Below are positions 9,152 to 18,674 of a stretch of DNA of 64,000 nt, in pieces (position 1 is the first letter of the stretch; the number at the start of each line of letters is the position of its first letter). The position numbers and the translations under genes were made by a program. This DNA comes from Bacillota bacterium (GTDB taxonomy: Bacteria > Bacillota > Clostridia > Lachnospirales > Lachnospiraceae). Below the pieces are notes generated by a model, which ran no database searches, was not told the DNA's origin, and saw nothing but the letters and a program-made list of their open reading frames with translations. The stretch lies in the NCBI GenBank assembly GCA_023411555.1, contig JAEYOQ010000026.1, positions 155,924 to 219,923 of the forward strand. Reading direction: 5' to 3'.

Positions 9152-9580
9152 CTAGAAATTGTGGTAAATCCTATCAAGTATCTGCACCAGCTCCGCCCTC
9201 TCGCTCTCAGAAACTCCGGCGTAGAAGGTATCAAGAATCTTAGTTGAAATGGCTTCAAAAACTGGCTGTAATTTACACCCCTGTTCTGTCAAGGATACAT
9301 AAACTATCCTTGAATCCTGGGTATCTCTCTCTTTAACCACATACCCCAGCTTCACCAGCTTATCCACAAGCGCTGTTACCGTAGACTTATCCCTGCCGAT
9401 CTTATCGGCAATCTCCGCCATAGTCATTCGCTGCTGATTGAATAATGCATAGATGATATCTCCATGAGAGGTCACAATCCCCTCCAGCCCGTTACGAGAC
9501 ATCTCTGCCTCAATCAGACGATTCACTTTTTCTCTAATTTTTGAAATATATGATATGGCATCTCTTGTTCTCATAAGCAT
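9152..9580 (-). CDS. MarR-family transcriptional regulator
   Basis: About 142 residues with a winged helix-turn-helix: MTMAEIADKIGRDKSTVTAL is the recognition region and the wing is VKERDTQDSRIVYVSLTEQG. The ATG at 9580 is chosen over an upstream TTG that falls inside the operator; no strong ribosome site is visible for either. MarR proteins repress adjacent genes until a small ligand binds. The operators before this gene and before the hydrolase define the likely regulon. Confidence 0.88.
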   Translation of the reverse strand: MLMRTRDAISYISKIREKVNRLIEAEMSRNGLEGIVTSHGDIIYALFNQQRMTMAEIADKIGRDKSTVTALVDKLVKLGYVVKERDTQDSRIVYVSLTEQGCKLQPVFEAISTKILDTFYAGVSESERAELVQILDRIYHNF

Positions 9581-9584
9581 ATTA

Positions 9585-9602
9585 TAGTTTGATATCAAAC
9601 TA
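9585..9602. promoter_or_regulatory. MarR operator copy 1 (before marR)
   Basis: TAGTTTGATATCAAACTA is a perfect 18-bp palindrome ending 4 bp before the marR start codon. Binding here would block marR expression, which implies autorepression. Confidence 0.8.
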
Positions 9603-9703
9603 TTGTCAATTACTTTTTTCAGGAAAAGGCAGAAAACCGTTATTAACAGATCTCTGCCAATCCTTTGCTATAATGTCTTTGCTTTTTATCTAATTTTTAC
9701 AAC

Positions 9704-11146
9704 CTATCCTCGCTTCGGCATCAGGTGAATCGCCATTCCCTCCACATCCTCCACCGCTTCCGTGATTGCCTCACTATAGGTAGGATGAGGGCGGATAACG
9801 GCTGCCATATCCTTTACCGTAAGCTGGTTAACGATTGCTGAGGCGAATTCTCCCACCATATCCGTGGCCCGGTCACATAGTAGGACTGCCCCAAGAATTC
9901 GTAGGGTATCGGCCTCTGCAATTACCTTTATAAAGCCCCTCTCACCGGCAGATAATAGGGTCTTACCATTCCCTAACATCGGATACTTACCAATCCTCAC
10001 ACGTAAGCCTGCCTGTATCGCCTCCTCTTCTGACATTCCGACGGCTGCCACTTCCGGTGTTGTATAGATACAGGAGGGTACTACCGAGAGATTGATGCTT
10101 GATTTATATCCGAACATTCTCTCTACTGCATAGCATCCTTGGGCTGAAGCAGCATGGGCAAGCTGTCCGGCACGATTTACTACATCACCGATAGCATAGA
10201 TACCCGGTATACTTGTCTCGAAGTCTTCGTTCACTTGAATATGGGTTCCCTCCATGGAGATAGTTAACCCTTCTGCAAACAAGCCCTCCGTGTTGGCTTT
10301 TCTGCCGACTGCCAGAAGTATTCCGTCCGCCTTCGTAGTACATAGTGTATCCTTCTCTATATATTCACAGGTTAAGGCTCCAGCCTCATCTGACAGAAGT
10401 CTGGTTACTCTGGCCTTGGTATGAATGATAACTCCCTTCTTCTTCAGACTCATGGCAATACTCTGGGATATTTCCTTATCCATATTAGGTAGGATTCGAT
10501 CCAAGGCTTCGATAATCTCTACCTCATACCCCAGCTCCTGATAAATGGTCGCAAATTCTATTCCAATCACTCCACCGCCGATGATTAGGAGTTTCTGATA
10601 GGTTCTCTCCATAGCCAATAACTCATCACTGGTTATAACATCCGGAAGATCGGCCCCCTCAAGTCTTGGTATAATAGGCTTGGAGCCTGTCGCAATCAAT
10701 ATTCTATCCGCATGAAGCTCCCGTATCTCCTTATTCTCCAATGATAAACTCTCATTCTCCGCTAAAATACTTTTTACTTCTACTGTATTTTGTCCGGTGA
10801 TTTGGGCCTGCCCGTTGATGGCGGTAATCTTATTGGCTTCCAATAGTCCTATGATGCCTTGGCGCATCCTGCTTACGACACTTTCCTTACGATTCCGAAG
10901 CTTATCCATATTGATTCTGATGCCCTCTACCGTTATTCCCAGCTCCTCTAGGTGCTGGGCCTCGTAGAATAGATGAGAGCTATGCATCAGGGTCTTCGTC
11001 GGAATACAGCCACGATTCAGACAGGTGCCTCCGATCTCCCTGCTTTCTATCAATGCAACTTTCTTTCCCAGCTTAGCTGCTTTGATGGCAGCCACATAGC
11101 CTCCGGGTCCGGAGCCTATGACAATCAAATCAAATTGCTTCTCCAT
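9704..11146 (-). CDS. lpdA: Dihydrolipoyl dehydrogenase (L-protein)
   Basis: A 480-residue flavoprotein disulfide reductase. It has an FAD-binding fold (VIGSGPGGYVAAI), redox-active disulfide GGTCLNRGCIPTK, NAD-binding GGGVIGIEF, a second FAD motif (YAIGDV) and the C-terminal HPTYSEAITEA with the catalytic His-Glu pair. It reoxidises the dihydrolipoyl arm of GcvH using NAD+. It is the last gene of the glycine cleavage operon, about 150 bp after lplA. There is no N-terminal lipoyl domain. Confidence 0.93.
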   Translation of the reverse strand: MEKQFDLIVIGSGPGGYVAAIKAAKLGKKVALIESREIGGTCLNRGCIPTKTLMHSSHLFYEAQHLEELGITVEGIRINMDKLRNRKESVVSRMRQGIIGLLEANKITAINGQAQITGQNTVEVKSILAENESLSLENKEIRELHADRILIATGSKPIIPRLEGADLPDVITSDELLAMERTYQKLLIIGGGVIGIEFATIYQELGYEVEIIEALDRILPNMDKEISQSIAMSLKKKGVIIHTKARVTRLLSDEAGALTCEYIEKDTLCTTKADGILLAVGRKANTEGLFAEGLTISMEGTHIQVNEDFETSIPGIYAIGDVVNRAGQLAHAASAQGCYAVERMFGYKSSINLSVVPSCIYTTPEVAAVGMSEEEAIQAGLRVRIGKYPMLGNGKTLLSAGERGFIKVIAEADTLRILGAVLLCDRATDMVGEFASAIVNQLTVKDMAAVIRPHPTYSEAITEAVEDVEGMAIHLMPKRG

Positions 11147-11294
11147 ACTAACTTTACATACCTCCCACTTGTGTTAGTTTGTACCAAGTGTGCAACGTCC
11201 TGCATGCGAGACGATTCACACTTTTAAGACCTGAGAGTGTGAATTATACTTTTCAATAACTCCATATCTCTCTTATCTGTTAGTCTGCGCTTAC

Positions 11295-12290
11295 CTATAG
11301 CTTCATTTCCAAAAGCAGTTCCATCACATCCTGATGCATTACCGCTTCCTCCGAAGCGATAGGAAGCTCCTTTAATACATCCACCATCGCTGTTGACGAA
11401 AAGGCACCCCCCCTCAAAGCTTCTGACAGTTTATCAAAGTATCTCGTCTCCAACGCATCGGAATATGCCTTGCAGCTTATAATCTGACCTGCATCCACAT
11501 CAAATTCAAGATCTATATTGCCCCAGGAAAAGCGTCTATCGATGGAATAATTAAATTCCATCTTCTTACCCAGGATCCATTCTCGTGATGAGAACTTCTC
11601 TTCCAGCCTTTGAAGCTCCTCGGATTGCAGCTCTGACACGCTAAGTTCAACGGGCACCAGGTCATATACCTCACCGTAGGCTCTCACCAGTTCCTTACGC
11701 ATACGGTCGATGGTAAGCTCCGGTAGATACTCCGTCAGGTTAGCAACTCTTGCCCGAACCGATTCTACCCCCTTGGACACCAGCTTCTCCCTTGAGACAT
11801 TTAGATAATGGGATAACATGCTCATATCCACCTGCACCAGAAGGGTACCGTGGTGATAGCAATGCACCCCATCGGAGAAGAAGGCATTCCCAGAGAATTT
11901 CCTACCATCTACGGTGATATCATTTCTGCCGGATTTCTCTGCCGGTATCCCCATATGTCGTACCGCCCTAAGTATTACCTCCAGTTGCTTTTCGACGTTA
12001 TAGTTCTCCTTTGTTACGAGAAAGGTAAAGTTCAGATTCCCCAGGTCATGAAATACTGCTCCACCACCGGATAGGCGGCGAACCAGTTTACCACCGTCCT
12101 CCGATAATTCTGCCAGCCTGCACTCCTTCCAGGGATTCTGGTTCTTACCGATAACTACGGTTCTCTCATTCTGCCACAGATATAATATCATTTCCTCATC
12201 TCTTACCTGTCTTAGGAGATATTCCTCCATGGCCAGATTCCTATAAGGATTCGTCTCAGTGGTTATGATATATTTGACGGTATTAATCAT
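11295..12290 (-). CDS. lplA: Lipoate-protein ligase A
   Basis: A 331-residue ligase that activates lipoate with ATP and attaches it to a lysine of lipoyl domains, here most likely GcvH. The active-site motif RRLSGGGAVFHDLGNLNFTF is near residue 70, and the lysine-containing NDITVDGRKFSGNA loop follows. The C-terminal domain of bacterial LplA (about residues 250-331) is present, so it should catalyse the whole reaction alone. No lipA or lipB is seen in the window; its place in the gcv operon suggests scavenged lipoate is the source. Confidence 0.92.
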   Translation of the reverse strand: MINTVKYIITTETNPYRNLAMEEYLLRQVRDEEMILYLWQNERTVVIGKNQNPWKECRLAELSEDGGKLVRRLSGGGAVFHDLGNLNFTFLVTKENYNVEKQLEVILRAVRHMGIPAEKSGRNDITVDGRKFSGNAFFSDGVHCYHHGTLLVQVDMSMLSHYLNVSREKLVSKGVESVRARVANLTEYLPELTIDRMRKELVRAYGEVYDLVPVELSVSELQSEELQRLEEKFSSREWILGKKMEFNYSIDRRFSWGNIDLEFDVDAGQIISCKAYSDALETRYFDKLSEALRGGAFSSTAMVDVLKELPIASEEAVMHQDVMELLLEMKL

Positions 12291-12340
12291 GGACTACCTC
12301 TTTCTTCTCAATCGTTCTCTTATTTCCATGGCTTCTATAT

Positions 12341-13774
12341 TCAAAGCTGACAGCATACAACCGGATTTCTTGCTGCCGTAACCTCATCAGGACGACCCAC
12401 CACAGTATTCACCGGGCTAAGATGGAGTGCATCCGGCTCCTCGAGGGCTCTCTCATAAATCTGCTTATAGATCCTTACTGCTTCCTCCAGAGTTTCCTTC
12501 GACTCAGTCTCAGTCGGTTCTACCATCAAGGCTTCATGTACAATCAACGGGAAATACATGGTCGGCGGGTGCATACCATAATCTAGCAGTGTCTTTGCAA
12601 AATCCAGAGCGGATACTCCCTTCTCCTTCTTCAGCTCTTCTAGTGTTATTACAAACTCATGCATACACGGTCCCGGGAAAGGAATGTCAAAGGTATCCTT
12701 AAGTAAATGCATCATATAGTTCGCATTCAGTACCGCATTCTGAGATGCACTGCGAAGCCCTTCCCCTCCTAAGGTCAGTATATAGGTCAATGCTCTGACT
12801 ACAACTAGGAAGTTGCCGTGGAAGGCTTTCATTCTACCAATGCTTTCAGTAGCTTTCTCTTCCCAGGAATAATACCCCTTCTCTTCCTTGATACGAGGAG
12901 AAGGCAGGTACTTGGTCAATATATCCTTGCAGCCAACCGGACCGCTACCGGGACCACCGCCACCATGAGGCGTAGAGAAGGTCTTATGAAGATTAAGATG
13001 TACTACATCAAAGCCCATATCACCGGGTCTTGCAATTCCCATAACTGCATTGAGGTTAGCACCGTCATAGTAATTCAGACCGCCTGCCTCGTGAATGATT
13101 CTCGTAATCTCTAGGATATTCTCATCAAACATACCGATGGTATTGGGATTGGTCAGCATAAAGCCTGCCGTATCCTCACCTACCACCTTACGCAGCTCCT
13201 CAGGATCCACATATCCCTCCTTGGTGGATGCCACATTGATGACAGAAAAGCCTGCCATGGTCGCACTAGCCGGATTGGTCCCGTGGGCTGAATCGGGAAT
13301 GATGATTTTCGTCCGCTTTGTATCCTTGCGGTCCTGATGATAAGCCCATATTAATTTCAGACCCGTAAGCTCCCCATGAGCCCCTGCTGCCGGCTGGAAA
13401 TCCATCGCATCCATACCGGTAATCTCACACAGCGCTTCCTCTGCTTTCTTCAGTACCTCAAGACACCCCTGTATGCTGTCCTCCGGCTGCAGGGGATGAA
13501 CTCCTGTGAAACCAGTAAGCTTCGCCATGTCTTCATTGATCTTAGGATTATATTTCATAGTACAGGAGCCAAGTGGATAAAAGCCGTCATTGATGCCGAA
13601 GGTACGTCTCATTAGCTGGGTATAATGTCTGGAGAGCTCTGTCTCCGATACCTCAGGCAGCTGAAGGTCCTTCCTACGAAGATAAGTCTCGGAGGGTGCT
13701 ACTACTGGGACATCGCACTCCGGAAGCAGGTCGCAGCCTCTCCCCTGTATACTCTTTTCAAATATCAGCTTCAT
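12341..13774 (-). CDS. gcvPB: Glycine dehydrogenase (decarboxylating) subunit 2
   Basis: A 477-residue PLP-dependent subunit of the two-part P-protein. The pyridoxal-phosphate lysine is in VVHLNLHKTFSTPHGGGGPG near residue 266. With GcvPA it decarboxylates glycine and passes the aminomethyl group to lipoyl-GcvH. Its start overlaps the gcvPA stop by 4 bp, as expected for subunits made in equal amounts. Confidence 0.95.
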   Translation of the reverse strand: MKLIFEKSIQGRGCDLLPECDVPVVAPSETYLRRKDLQLPEVSETELSRHYTQLMRRTFGINDGFYPLGSCTMKYNPKINEDMAKLTGFTGVHPLQPEDSIQGCLEVLKKAEEALCEITGMDAMDFQPAAGAHGELTGLKLIWAYHQDRKDTKRTKIIIPDSAHGTNPASATMAGFSVINVASTKEGYVDPEELRKVVGEDTAGFMLTNPNTIGMFDENILEITRIIHEAGGLNYYDGANLNAVMGIARPGDMGFDVVHLNLHKTFSTPHGGGGPGSGPVGCKDILTKYLPSPRIKEEKGYYSWEEKATESIGRMKAFHGNFLVVVRALTYILTLGGEGLRSASQNAVLNANYMMHLLKDTFDIPFPGPCMHEFVITLEELKKEKGVSALDFAKTLLDYGMHPPTMYFPLIVHEALMVEPTETESKETLEEAVRIYKQIYERALEEPDALHLSPVNTVVGRPDEVTAARNPVVCCQL

Positions 13775-15102
13775 CCTGCAATCACCTCCTTCATTACGGT
13801 AATCAGATAATCAATCTCTTCCTTGGTGTTCATCTCAGTAGCGCACCATAGAATGCCGACCTTACTCTCGCACTCCAGAGGATACCCTCCGAGAACTCCA
13901 CGCTGTGCCAGACCCTCTAGGAATTTATCCACATCACCACCAAAGTCGGTGACAAATTCGTTGAAATACTCTCCGGGATAGCGCATGACAAACCCCGGCA
14001 GCTCACAGATACGGTCTGCCAGATAGTGAGCCTTGGACATGGATAGCTCAGCCGCTTGATGTAAGCCTCTCCTACCCATGGCATCCAGATATATTGCAGC
14101 TGTCATCGCACAGAGTGCCTGATTCGAGCAAATATTACTGGAGGCCTTTTCCCTGCGGATATGCTGCTCTCTTGCCTGAAGTGTTAATACAAAGGTGCAA
14201 TTCCCCCTATTGTCCTTTGTCTCACCGACAATTCTACCAGGAAGTCTTCTCATCAGCTTCTCTGTGGTCGCCATAAATCCAAGATAGGGACCTCCGAACG
14301 AAAGAGGAAGCCCTAGAGGCTGACCTTCACCAACCGCGATATCGACACCGTATTCAATGGGTGCCTTAAGAAGTCCCAGGGATATAGGATTACAGCTCAT
14401 GATATATTTCGCATCTGTTCCTGAAGTAATCGCTCCTACCCCATCTCCGTCCTCAAGTAAACCGTAGAAATTCGGCTGTTGAATTAGTACACAGGCAGTC
14501 TCATGGTCAACCAATGACCTCAGCTGGTCGAGGTCAGTTCTACCTTCCTTGGCAGGTGCGATTATAACCTGGATATCGGTGCCGCTGCAATAGGTCATAA
14601 TCGTCTCAATTGTCTGCGGATGGACAGTAGCAGAGATAATTGCTTTTTTCAGTTTACGCTCCTTACACATGATGACTGCCTCTGCTGCAGCGCTAGCTCC
14701 ATCGTAGACAGAAGCATTGGATACATCCATTCCCGTCAGCTCGCAGATCATAGTTTGATATTCAAAGATGGACTGCAATATACCCTGACTGATTTCTGCC
14801 TGATATGGAGTATACGCGGTTACAAATTCCTCCTTTGAGGTTATCTGGCTTACGATGGAAGGAATATAATGATTGTATGCGCCGGCTCCACGAAAGATTG
14901 ATGTAAATACTTTATTCTTAGCAGCGATTCCGGTCATCCGCCTTCGAACCTCAAACTCAGATAAACCCTTGTTCAGCTTCAGTCCTTCCTCCAGATAGAC
15001 CTCCTTCGGAATTGCCCGAAACAGGTCCCGGAAGCTCTCTGATCCGATGGCCTTCAGCATCTCCTGCTGCTCCTGCAACGTATTCGGTACGTAGGTGCCC
15101 AT
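13771..15102 (-). CDS. gcvPA: Glycine dehydrogenase (decarboxylating) subunit 1
   Basis: A 443-residue N-terminal half of the split P-protein, with family-typical MGTYVPNT start, YTPYQAEISQGILQSIFEYQ and SFGGPYLGFMA segments. It lacks the PLP lysine, which is on GcvPB. A separate gcvPA/gcvPB pair is usual in Clostridia and Bacilli. The AAGGAGG ribosome site lies immediately before the ATG, 11 bp after gcvH. Confidence 0.95.
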   Translation of the reverse strand: MGTYVPNTLQEQQEMLKAIGSESFRDLFRAIPKEVYLEEGLKLNKGLSEFEVRRRMTGIAAKNKVFTSIFRGAGAYNHYIPSIVSQITSKEEFVTAYTPYQAEISQGILQSIFEYQTMICELTGMDVSNASVYDGASAAAEAVIMCKERKLKKAIISATVHPQTIETIMTYCSGTDIQVIIAPAKEGRTDLDQLRSLVDHETACVLIQQPNFYGLLEDGDGVGAITSGTDAKYIMSCNPISLGLLKAPIEYGVDIAVGEGQPLGLPLSFGGPYLGFMATTEKLMRRLPGRIVGETKDNRGNCTFVLTLQAREQHIRREKASSNICSNQALCAMTAAIYLDAMGRRGLHQAAELSMSKAHYLADRICELPGFVMRYPGEYFNEFVTDFGGDVDKFLEGLAQRGVLGGYPLECESKVGILWCATEMNTKEEIDYLITVMKEVIAG

Positions 15103-15113
15103 ATGCTACCTCC

Positions 15114-15476
15114 TTATGAATTAAGCTCTTCATATTCCTTTTCTGATAAGAGATCAGCATGGTCTGTAATCTCCTCAACCTCTATAAACCATGCCTCGTA
15201 AGCATCGACATTGATCAATTCCGGATGATCCAATAACTCCTCATTAATTGCCTTTACAATTCCTGTAACCGGACTATATACGCTGGAGACAGCCTTTACC
15301 GATTCAACATCAGCAAATTCCTCACCGGCAACCACCTCATCACCCACCTCAGGCAGATTGACAAATACCAGATCCCCCAGCTGCTTCTGCGCATAATCTG
15401 AGATCCCCACCTTCGCTGTTGTAGCGTTACTAAACTGAACCCATTCATGTGACCTTACATATAAAAATTCCTTCAT
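15114..15476 (-). CDS. gcvH: Glycine cleavage system H-protein
   Basis: A 120-residue lipoyl carrier. The lipoylated lysine lies in ADVESVKAVSSV near residue 60, within the usual hammerhead fold. It shuttles the aminomethyl group between P- and T-proteins and is reoxidised by LpdA. A 231-bp gap separates it from gcvT. No clear promoter or hairpin was recognised in that gap, so read-through from the riboswitch promoter is assumed. Confidence 0.94.
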   Translation of the reverse strand: MKEFLYVRSHEWVQFSNATTAKVGISDYAQKQLGDLVFVNLPEVGDEVVAGEEFADVESVKAVSSVYSPVTGIVKAINEELLDHPELINVDAYEAWFIEVEEITDHADLLSEKEYEELNS

Positions 15477-15707
15477 CTTGCTTCAACCTCCAAAAATTAT
15501 ACTTGTTTTTATTACTTCATCTTGCTTAACATGACTTCTCTTAAATTGATTTTCTTCAAATATCTTACTAATAAGATCTAGCCCTTCGTTTCCTATGGTA
15601 AGCCACCTGCTTCAACAGAGAGTCTATGCTCCACCCATATTTCTAGTTAAGTCCACAATTCACACCTTAGTCCGTGTGCTAAGATATTACATCTAGTCTC
15701 AGACTGA

Positions 15708-16838
15708 TTATTTCGCCCTCTTATAGAATGGCAAGGCTACAACCTCTGCAGCAATTCTTCGCCCTCTTACGTCAACCTCAACCTGTGTCCCCACCTCACT
15801 ATGGGCTACATCTACAAGTGCCATAGCTACCGGATGACCCAGATAAGGGCAATGAGTACCTGATGTAGTAGCACCAATCTGCTCATTATTAACATATACC
15901 TGGCATGCTTCTCTTGCGATTCCTCTTCCAGTGATTTTCAGTCCTATTCGGGTTTTCTTTGGCTCACCCTTAGCTATAATTCCTTCCTTTCCGATAAAAT
16001 TATCCTTCTCCAGCTTAACTGCAAAGCCAAGTCCCGTCTCCAGAGGCGATATCCTATCATCCATCTCATGTCCATAGAGAGGCATCGCTGCCTCTAGGCG
16101 CAGAGTATCTCTCGCGCCAAGCCCACAGGGAATTAATACATAGTCCTCCACTGTATCTGCTTTCTTCCTATTACTTTCCGTATCGTAATTACCCACTGAA
16201 AGAAGGGCTTGCCACAGCTTCACCGCGTCCTCATTTCTGCAATAAAGCTCATAGCCGTCTTCTCCTGTATAGCCGGTTCTTGATATCAGGCAAGATACTT
16301 CTGCTACCTGGATATCTTCCTTGAAGCTATAGTACCTAACCGGAAGAAGCTCTTCTTTCACAAGCTTACATAGGATTTCCTTTGATCTCGGTCCTTGAAG
16401 AGCCAACTGTGAGATATCATCCGAGATATCTAAAAGTTCCACATCTCCAATCAGATGATTTCTCATCCATTCCACATCCTTGAAGCGATTTGCCGCATTT
16501 ACTACGATCAAATACTCCTCACTATTCTTCTGATATACCAGAAGATCATCGATGACTCCTCCGCTTTCATTACACATGGGGCTGTATTTGACCTGCCCGT
16601 CATACATATGTCCGCAATCATTACTGACCAGATGTTGCACATTTTTAAGTGCATCCTTCCCCTTAAGCAGTACTTCTCCCATGTGAGATACATCAAACAA
16701 CCCGGCTGCTGTTCTTACCGCCATATGCTCAGCGATGACACCAGTCTCATATTGAACCGGTAATAAATAACCGGCAAAGGGGACTATCTTCCCTGCTGCC
16801 TTAACATGACAATCATATAAGTGCGTTTTCCGTTCCAT
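15708..16838 (-). CDS. gcvT: Aminomethyltransferase (T-protein)
   Basis: A 376-residue T-protein starting MERKTHLYDCHVKAAG, which releases ammonia and transfers the methylene group to tetrahydrofolate. Conserved pieces include LFDVSHMGE and RTGYTGEDGYELYC. The ATG at 16838 follows GGGAGGTTAGA; a longer frame reaching 16886 would run through the riboswitch terminator and is rejected. First gene of the operon. Confidence 0.94.
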   Translation of the reverse strand: MERKTHLYDCHVKAAGKIVPFAGYLLPVQYETGVIAEHMAVRTAAGLFDVSHMGEVLLKGKDALKNVQHLVSNDCGHMYDGQVKYSPMCNESGGVIDDLLVYQKNSEEYLIVVNAANRFKDVEWMRNHLIGDVELLDISDDISQLALQGPRSKEILCKLVKEELLPVRYYSFKEDIQVAEVSCLISRTGYTGEDGYELYCRNEDAVKLWQALLSVGNYDTESNRKKADTVEDYVLIPCGLGARDTLRLEAAMPLYGHEMDDRISPLETGLGFAVKLEKDNFIGKEGIIAKGEPKKTRIGLKITGRGIAREACQVYVNNEQIGATTSGTHCPYLGHPVAMALVDVAHSEVGTQVEVDVRGRRIAAEVVALPFYKRAK

Positions 16839-16859
16839 TCTAACCTCCCTTTTTTGCAA

Positions 16860-16895
16860 TAAAAAAAGACGTACTGAATAAATCAATACGCCTCT
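16860..16895 (-). terminator. Riboswitch expression-platform terminator
   Basis: On the minus strand GGCGTATTGA, a short ATTTAT loop and TCAGTACGTC form a stem followed by seven T residues, 20 bp before the gcvT start codon. It is the on/off element controlled by the glycine aptamers. Confidence 0.8.
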
Positions 16896-16904
16896 GTTGG
16901 TTTA

Positions 16905-17065
16905 CCTGAAAGATTCTCCCCTGACCCTACAGACAGGAAATTGCTTCTTCGGTGCCGAATCGCTTTCCAGAGTATCGTCCAGACCTGGTCCTTTTGCCTG
17001 AGAGTTTTCGCATTCCCCTTCGGCGCCGTTATGCTTTATACGGTCTCTCCCAAATCCTTCATCCG
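16905..17065 (-). promoter_or_regulatory. Tandem glycine riboswitch (gcvT element)
   Basis: Two aptamers read leftwards. The first (about 17055-16985) contains GGGAGAGACCG, GGCGCCGAAGGGG and AAAACTCTCAGGCAAAAGGAC. The second (about 16985-16905) contains CTCTGGAAAGCG, GCACCGAAGAAGCAA and GGGGAGAATCTTTCAGG. These are the hallmark conserved strings of the glycine class. A short CCTGTA/TACAGG hairpin lies near the 5' end. Glycine binding should favour read-through into the glycine-degrading operon. Confidence 0.93.
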
Positions 17066-17105
17066 ACTATTCATCCTGTATCGCTACAGGTATTTTTATA
17101 AGAAT

Positions 17106-17134
17106 ATTATAGTATGGTAACCAAATAAAGTCAA
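17106..17134 (-). promoter_or_regulatory. Promoter of the glycine cleavage operon
   Basis: TTGACT, a 17-bp spacer and TATAAT read leftwards. The expected transcript start is about 30 bp before the first aptamer. Confidence 0.8.
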
Positions 17135-17316
17135 TCCTGATCTCAGCATTCCATTCTAGTTACCTCTTACGATTGATACTGTCTACAGCCGATATCAGTA
17201 ATTAGGAAGCTGGCTGTGACTAGCAACTTGCTATCTTACAACAATCCTCCCCTTCATGGAACTTCTAAATTGCCGTGTCATATAATACTGTATAAGCAAG
17301 AATGGAGGAAGAACCT

Positions 17317-18093
17317 ATGAGCGAATTACTCAAAATCGATCACCTCAGCTACGCCTATCATAGCCTTGAAGGGGAAACACCGGCATTATTCGATGTTTCT
17401 TTTCATGTAATGGAAGGTGAATTCCTAAGCATCGTAGGACCAAGCGGTTGTGGCAAATCTACTCTGCTCTCACTGATTGCCGGGTTGATCGAACCAAGCA
17501 GCGGCTTTATATATATTAATGATAAGGACATCAAATCCTCCGGTAAAAACATCGGTTATATGTTACAGAGAGATCAGCTGCTAGAATGGCGTAATACTCT
17601 AAAGAATATCACCCTAGGTCTGGAAATACAGCATAAGCTGTCCGAAAACAGTTATGTTCAAATAAATGAATTGCTTAACACCTATGGTCTGATTACATTT
17701 CAAAATTCCTATCCCTCAAGTCTCTCCGGAGGTATGAGACAAAGGGCAGCCTTAATCCGGACACTTCTGTTGGAACCGGATATTCTCCTGTTAGATGAAC
17801 CCTTTTCTGCCCTGGATTATCAGACGCGGCTGGAGGTTGCGGATGATATCTGGGGTATTATACGTAAAGAGAAGAAAACAGCGATTCTAATTACCCATGA
17901 TATCTCGGAGGCCATCAGTATGGCAGATAGGGTGATCGTGTTATCCTCTAGACCAGGGACGGTCAAGAAGGTATTCGATATTAACCTTTCTATTCCCAAC
18001 AGAACTCCCTTCACCAGTCGAAGTGCCCCTGAATTCCAGGAGTATTTTAATCTAATATGGAAGGAGTTAACATACCATGAGCAGGAAACATAA
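17317..18093 (+). CDS. ABC transporter ATP-binding protein (SsuB/TauB/ThiZ type)
   Basis: About 258 residues from the ATG at 17317, which lies 8 bp after GGAGG; an upstream ATG at 17302 overlaps that site. Walker A is VGPSGCGKSTLLS, the Q-loop is in LQRDQLLEWR, the signature is LSGGMRQRAALIR and Walker B LLLDEPFSALD. This subfamily energises uptake of nitrate, sulfonates, taurine or thiamine precursors. The permease start overlaps its end by 17 bp. No substrate-binding protein gene is present on either side, so it must be elsewhere or lost. Confidence 0.9.
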   Translation: MSELLKIDHLSYAYHSLEGETPALFDVSFHVMEGEFLSIVGPSGCGKSTLLSLIAGLIEPSSGFIYINDKDIKSSGKNIGYMLQRDQLLEWRNTLKNITLGLEIQHKLSENSYVQINELLNTYGLITFQNSYPSSLSGGMRQRAALIRTLLLEPDILLLDEPFSALDYQTRLEVADDIWGIIRKEKKTAILITHDISEAISMADRVIVLSSRPGTVKKVFDINLSIPNRTPFTSRSAPEFQEYFNLIWKELTYHEQET

Positions 18094-18541
18094 CAAAGTA
18101 GAAGGCGAAAGCCTTAACATCTCCGCTGCTCAACAGGATTATATCAGAAAGTATAGACTGCGTCTTCGTTGGGTGCGGTTTTATCAGATTCTTATCCTGC
18201 TAGTCTTCGTCTTCTCGTGGGAGATTACCGCCAGGCTGGGAATACTGAACTCCTTCGTATTCTCCAGCCCCTCCAGAGTAATGAAGACAATTGTGCAGAT
18301 GACAGCCTCCGGACAGCTATTGTATCATATAGGAATCACCCTGCTAGAGACCCTGGGAAGCTTCTTTCTGGTCAATGTATTGGGTATTTTAATTGCAGTT
18401 ATCTTATGGTGGAATCATAACATCTCCAGGGTGTTGGAGCCGTATCTGATTGTACTGAACAGTCTTCCTAAATCCGCATTAGCACCGGTCTTCATCGTAT
18501 GGCTAGGAAATAACGTAAAGACCATCATAGTTGCCGCCGTA
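18077..18541 (+). pseudogene. ABC permease, N-terminal part, interrupted by the prophage
   Basis: The first 155 codons of a BPD_transp_1 (SsuC/TauC-like) permease. The frame then runs 7 codons into phage DNA and stops at 18562. The fragment has the first three or four membrane helices but lacks the EAA loop that docks on the ATPase, so it should be inactive in the lysogen. The rest of the gene is at 57937-58299 in the matching frame; joining at the core restores 275 residues, the normal family length. An AAGGAG site lies before the ATG. Confidence 0.9.
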
Positions 18542-18546
18542 TCGGT
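18539..18546 (+). other. attL core
   Basis: GTATCGGT, shared with 57937-57944. Left of it is permease codon sequence (GCCGCC); right of it is the phage arm (AGGTAGCG...AAGTACAAT). The arm ending AAGTACAAT at about 18561-18569 is the reverse complement of ATTGTACTT next to attR, as expected for the two arms of attP used by a serine integrase. Confidence 0.85.
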
Positions 18547-18647
18547 AGGTAGCGTTATATAAGTACAATATATTTTAACTACACAAAATCTACAATATAT
18601 GGTAGTATTAACTTGTTTATTATTTGGATGTGTTCCTTGAAAGATTA

Positions 18648-18674
18648 CCTCGCCATGTGCGGGGTTTTCTTTTT
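18648..18674 (+). terminator. Intrinsic terminator near attL
   Basis: CCTCGC, loop CATGT, GCGGGG, then TTTTCTTTTT. It would stop transcripts entering the prophage from the interrupted ABC operon, insulating the accessory genes. Confidence 0.75.

Noticed and set aside
16839..16886. Upstream extension of gcvT
   Set aside because: Would be translated from the riboswitch terminator; the ATG at 16838 has a clean GGGAGG site.
18539..18546. tRNA gene as the prophage attachment site
   Set aside because: The att cores lie in permease coding sequence; the only tRNA (62270-62342) is intact and far from the prophage.
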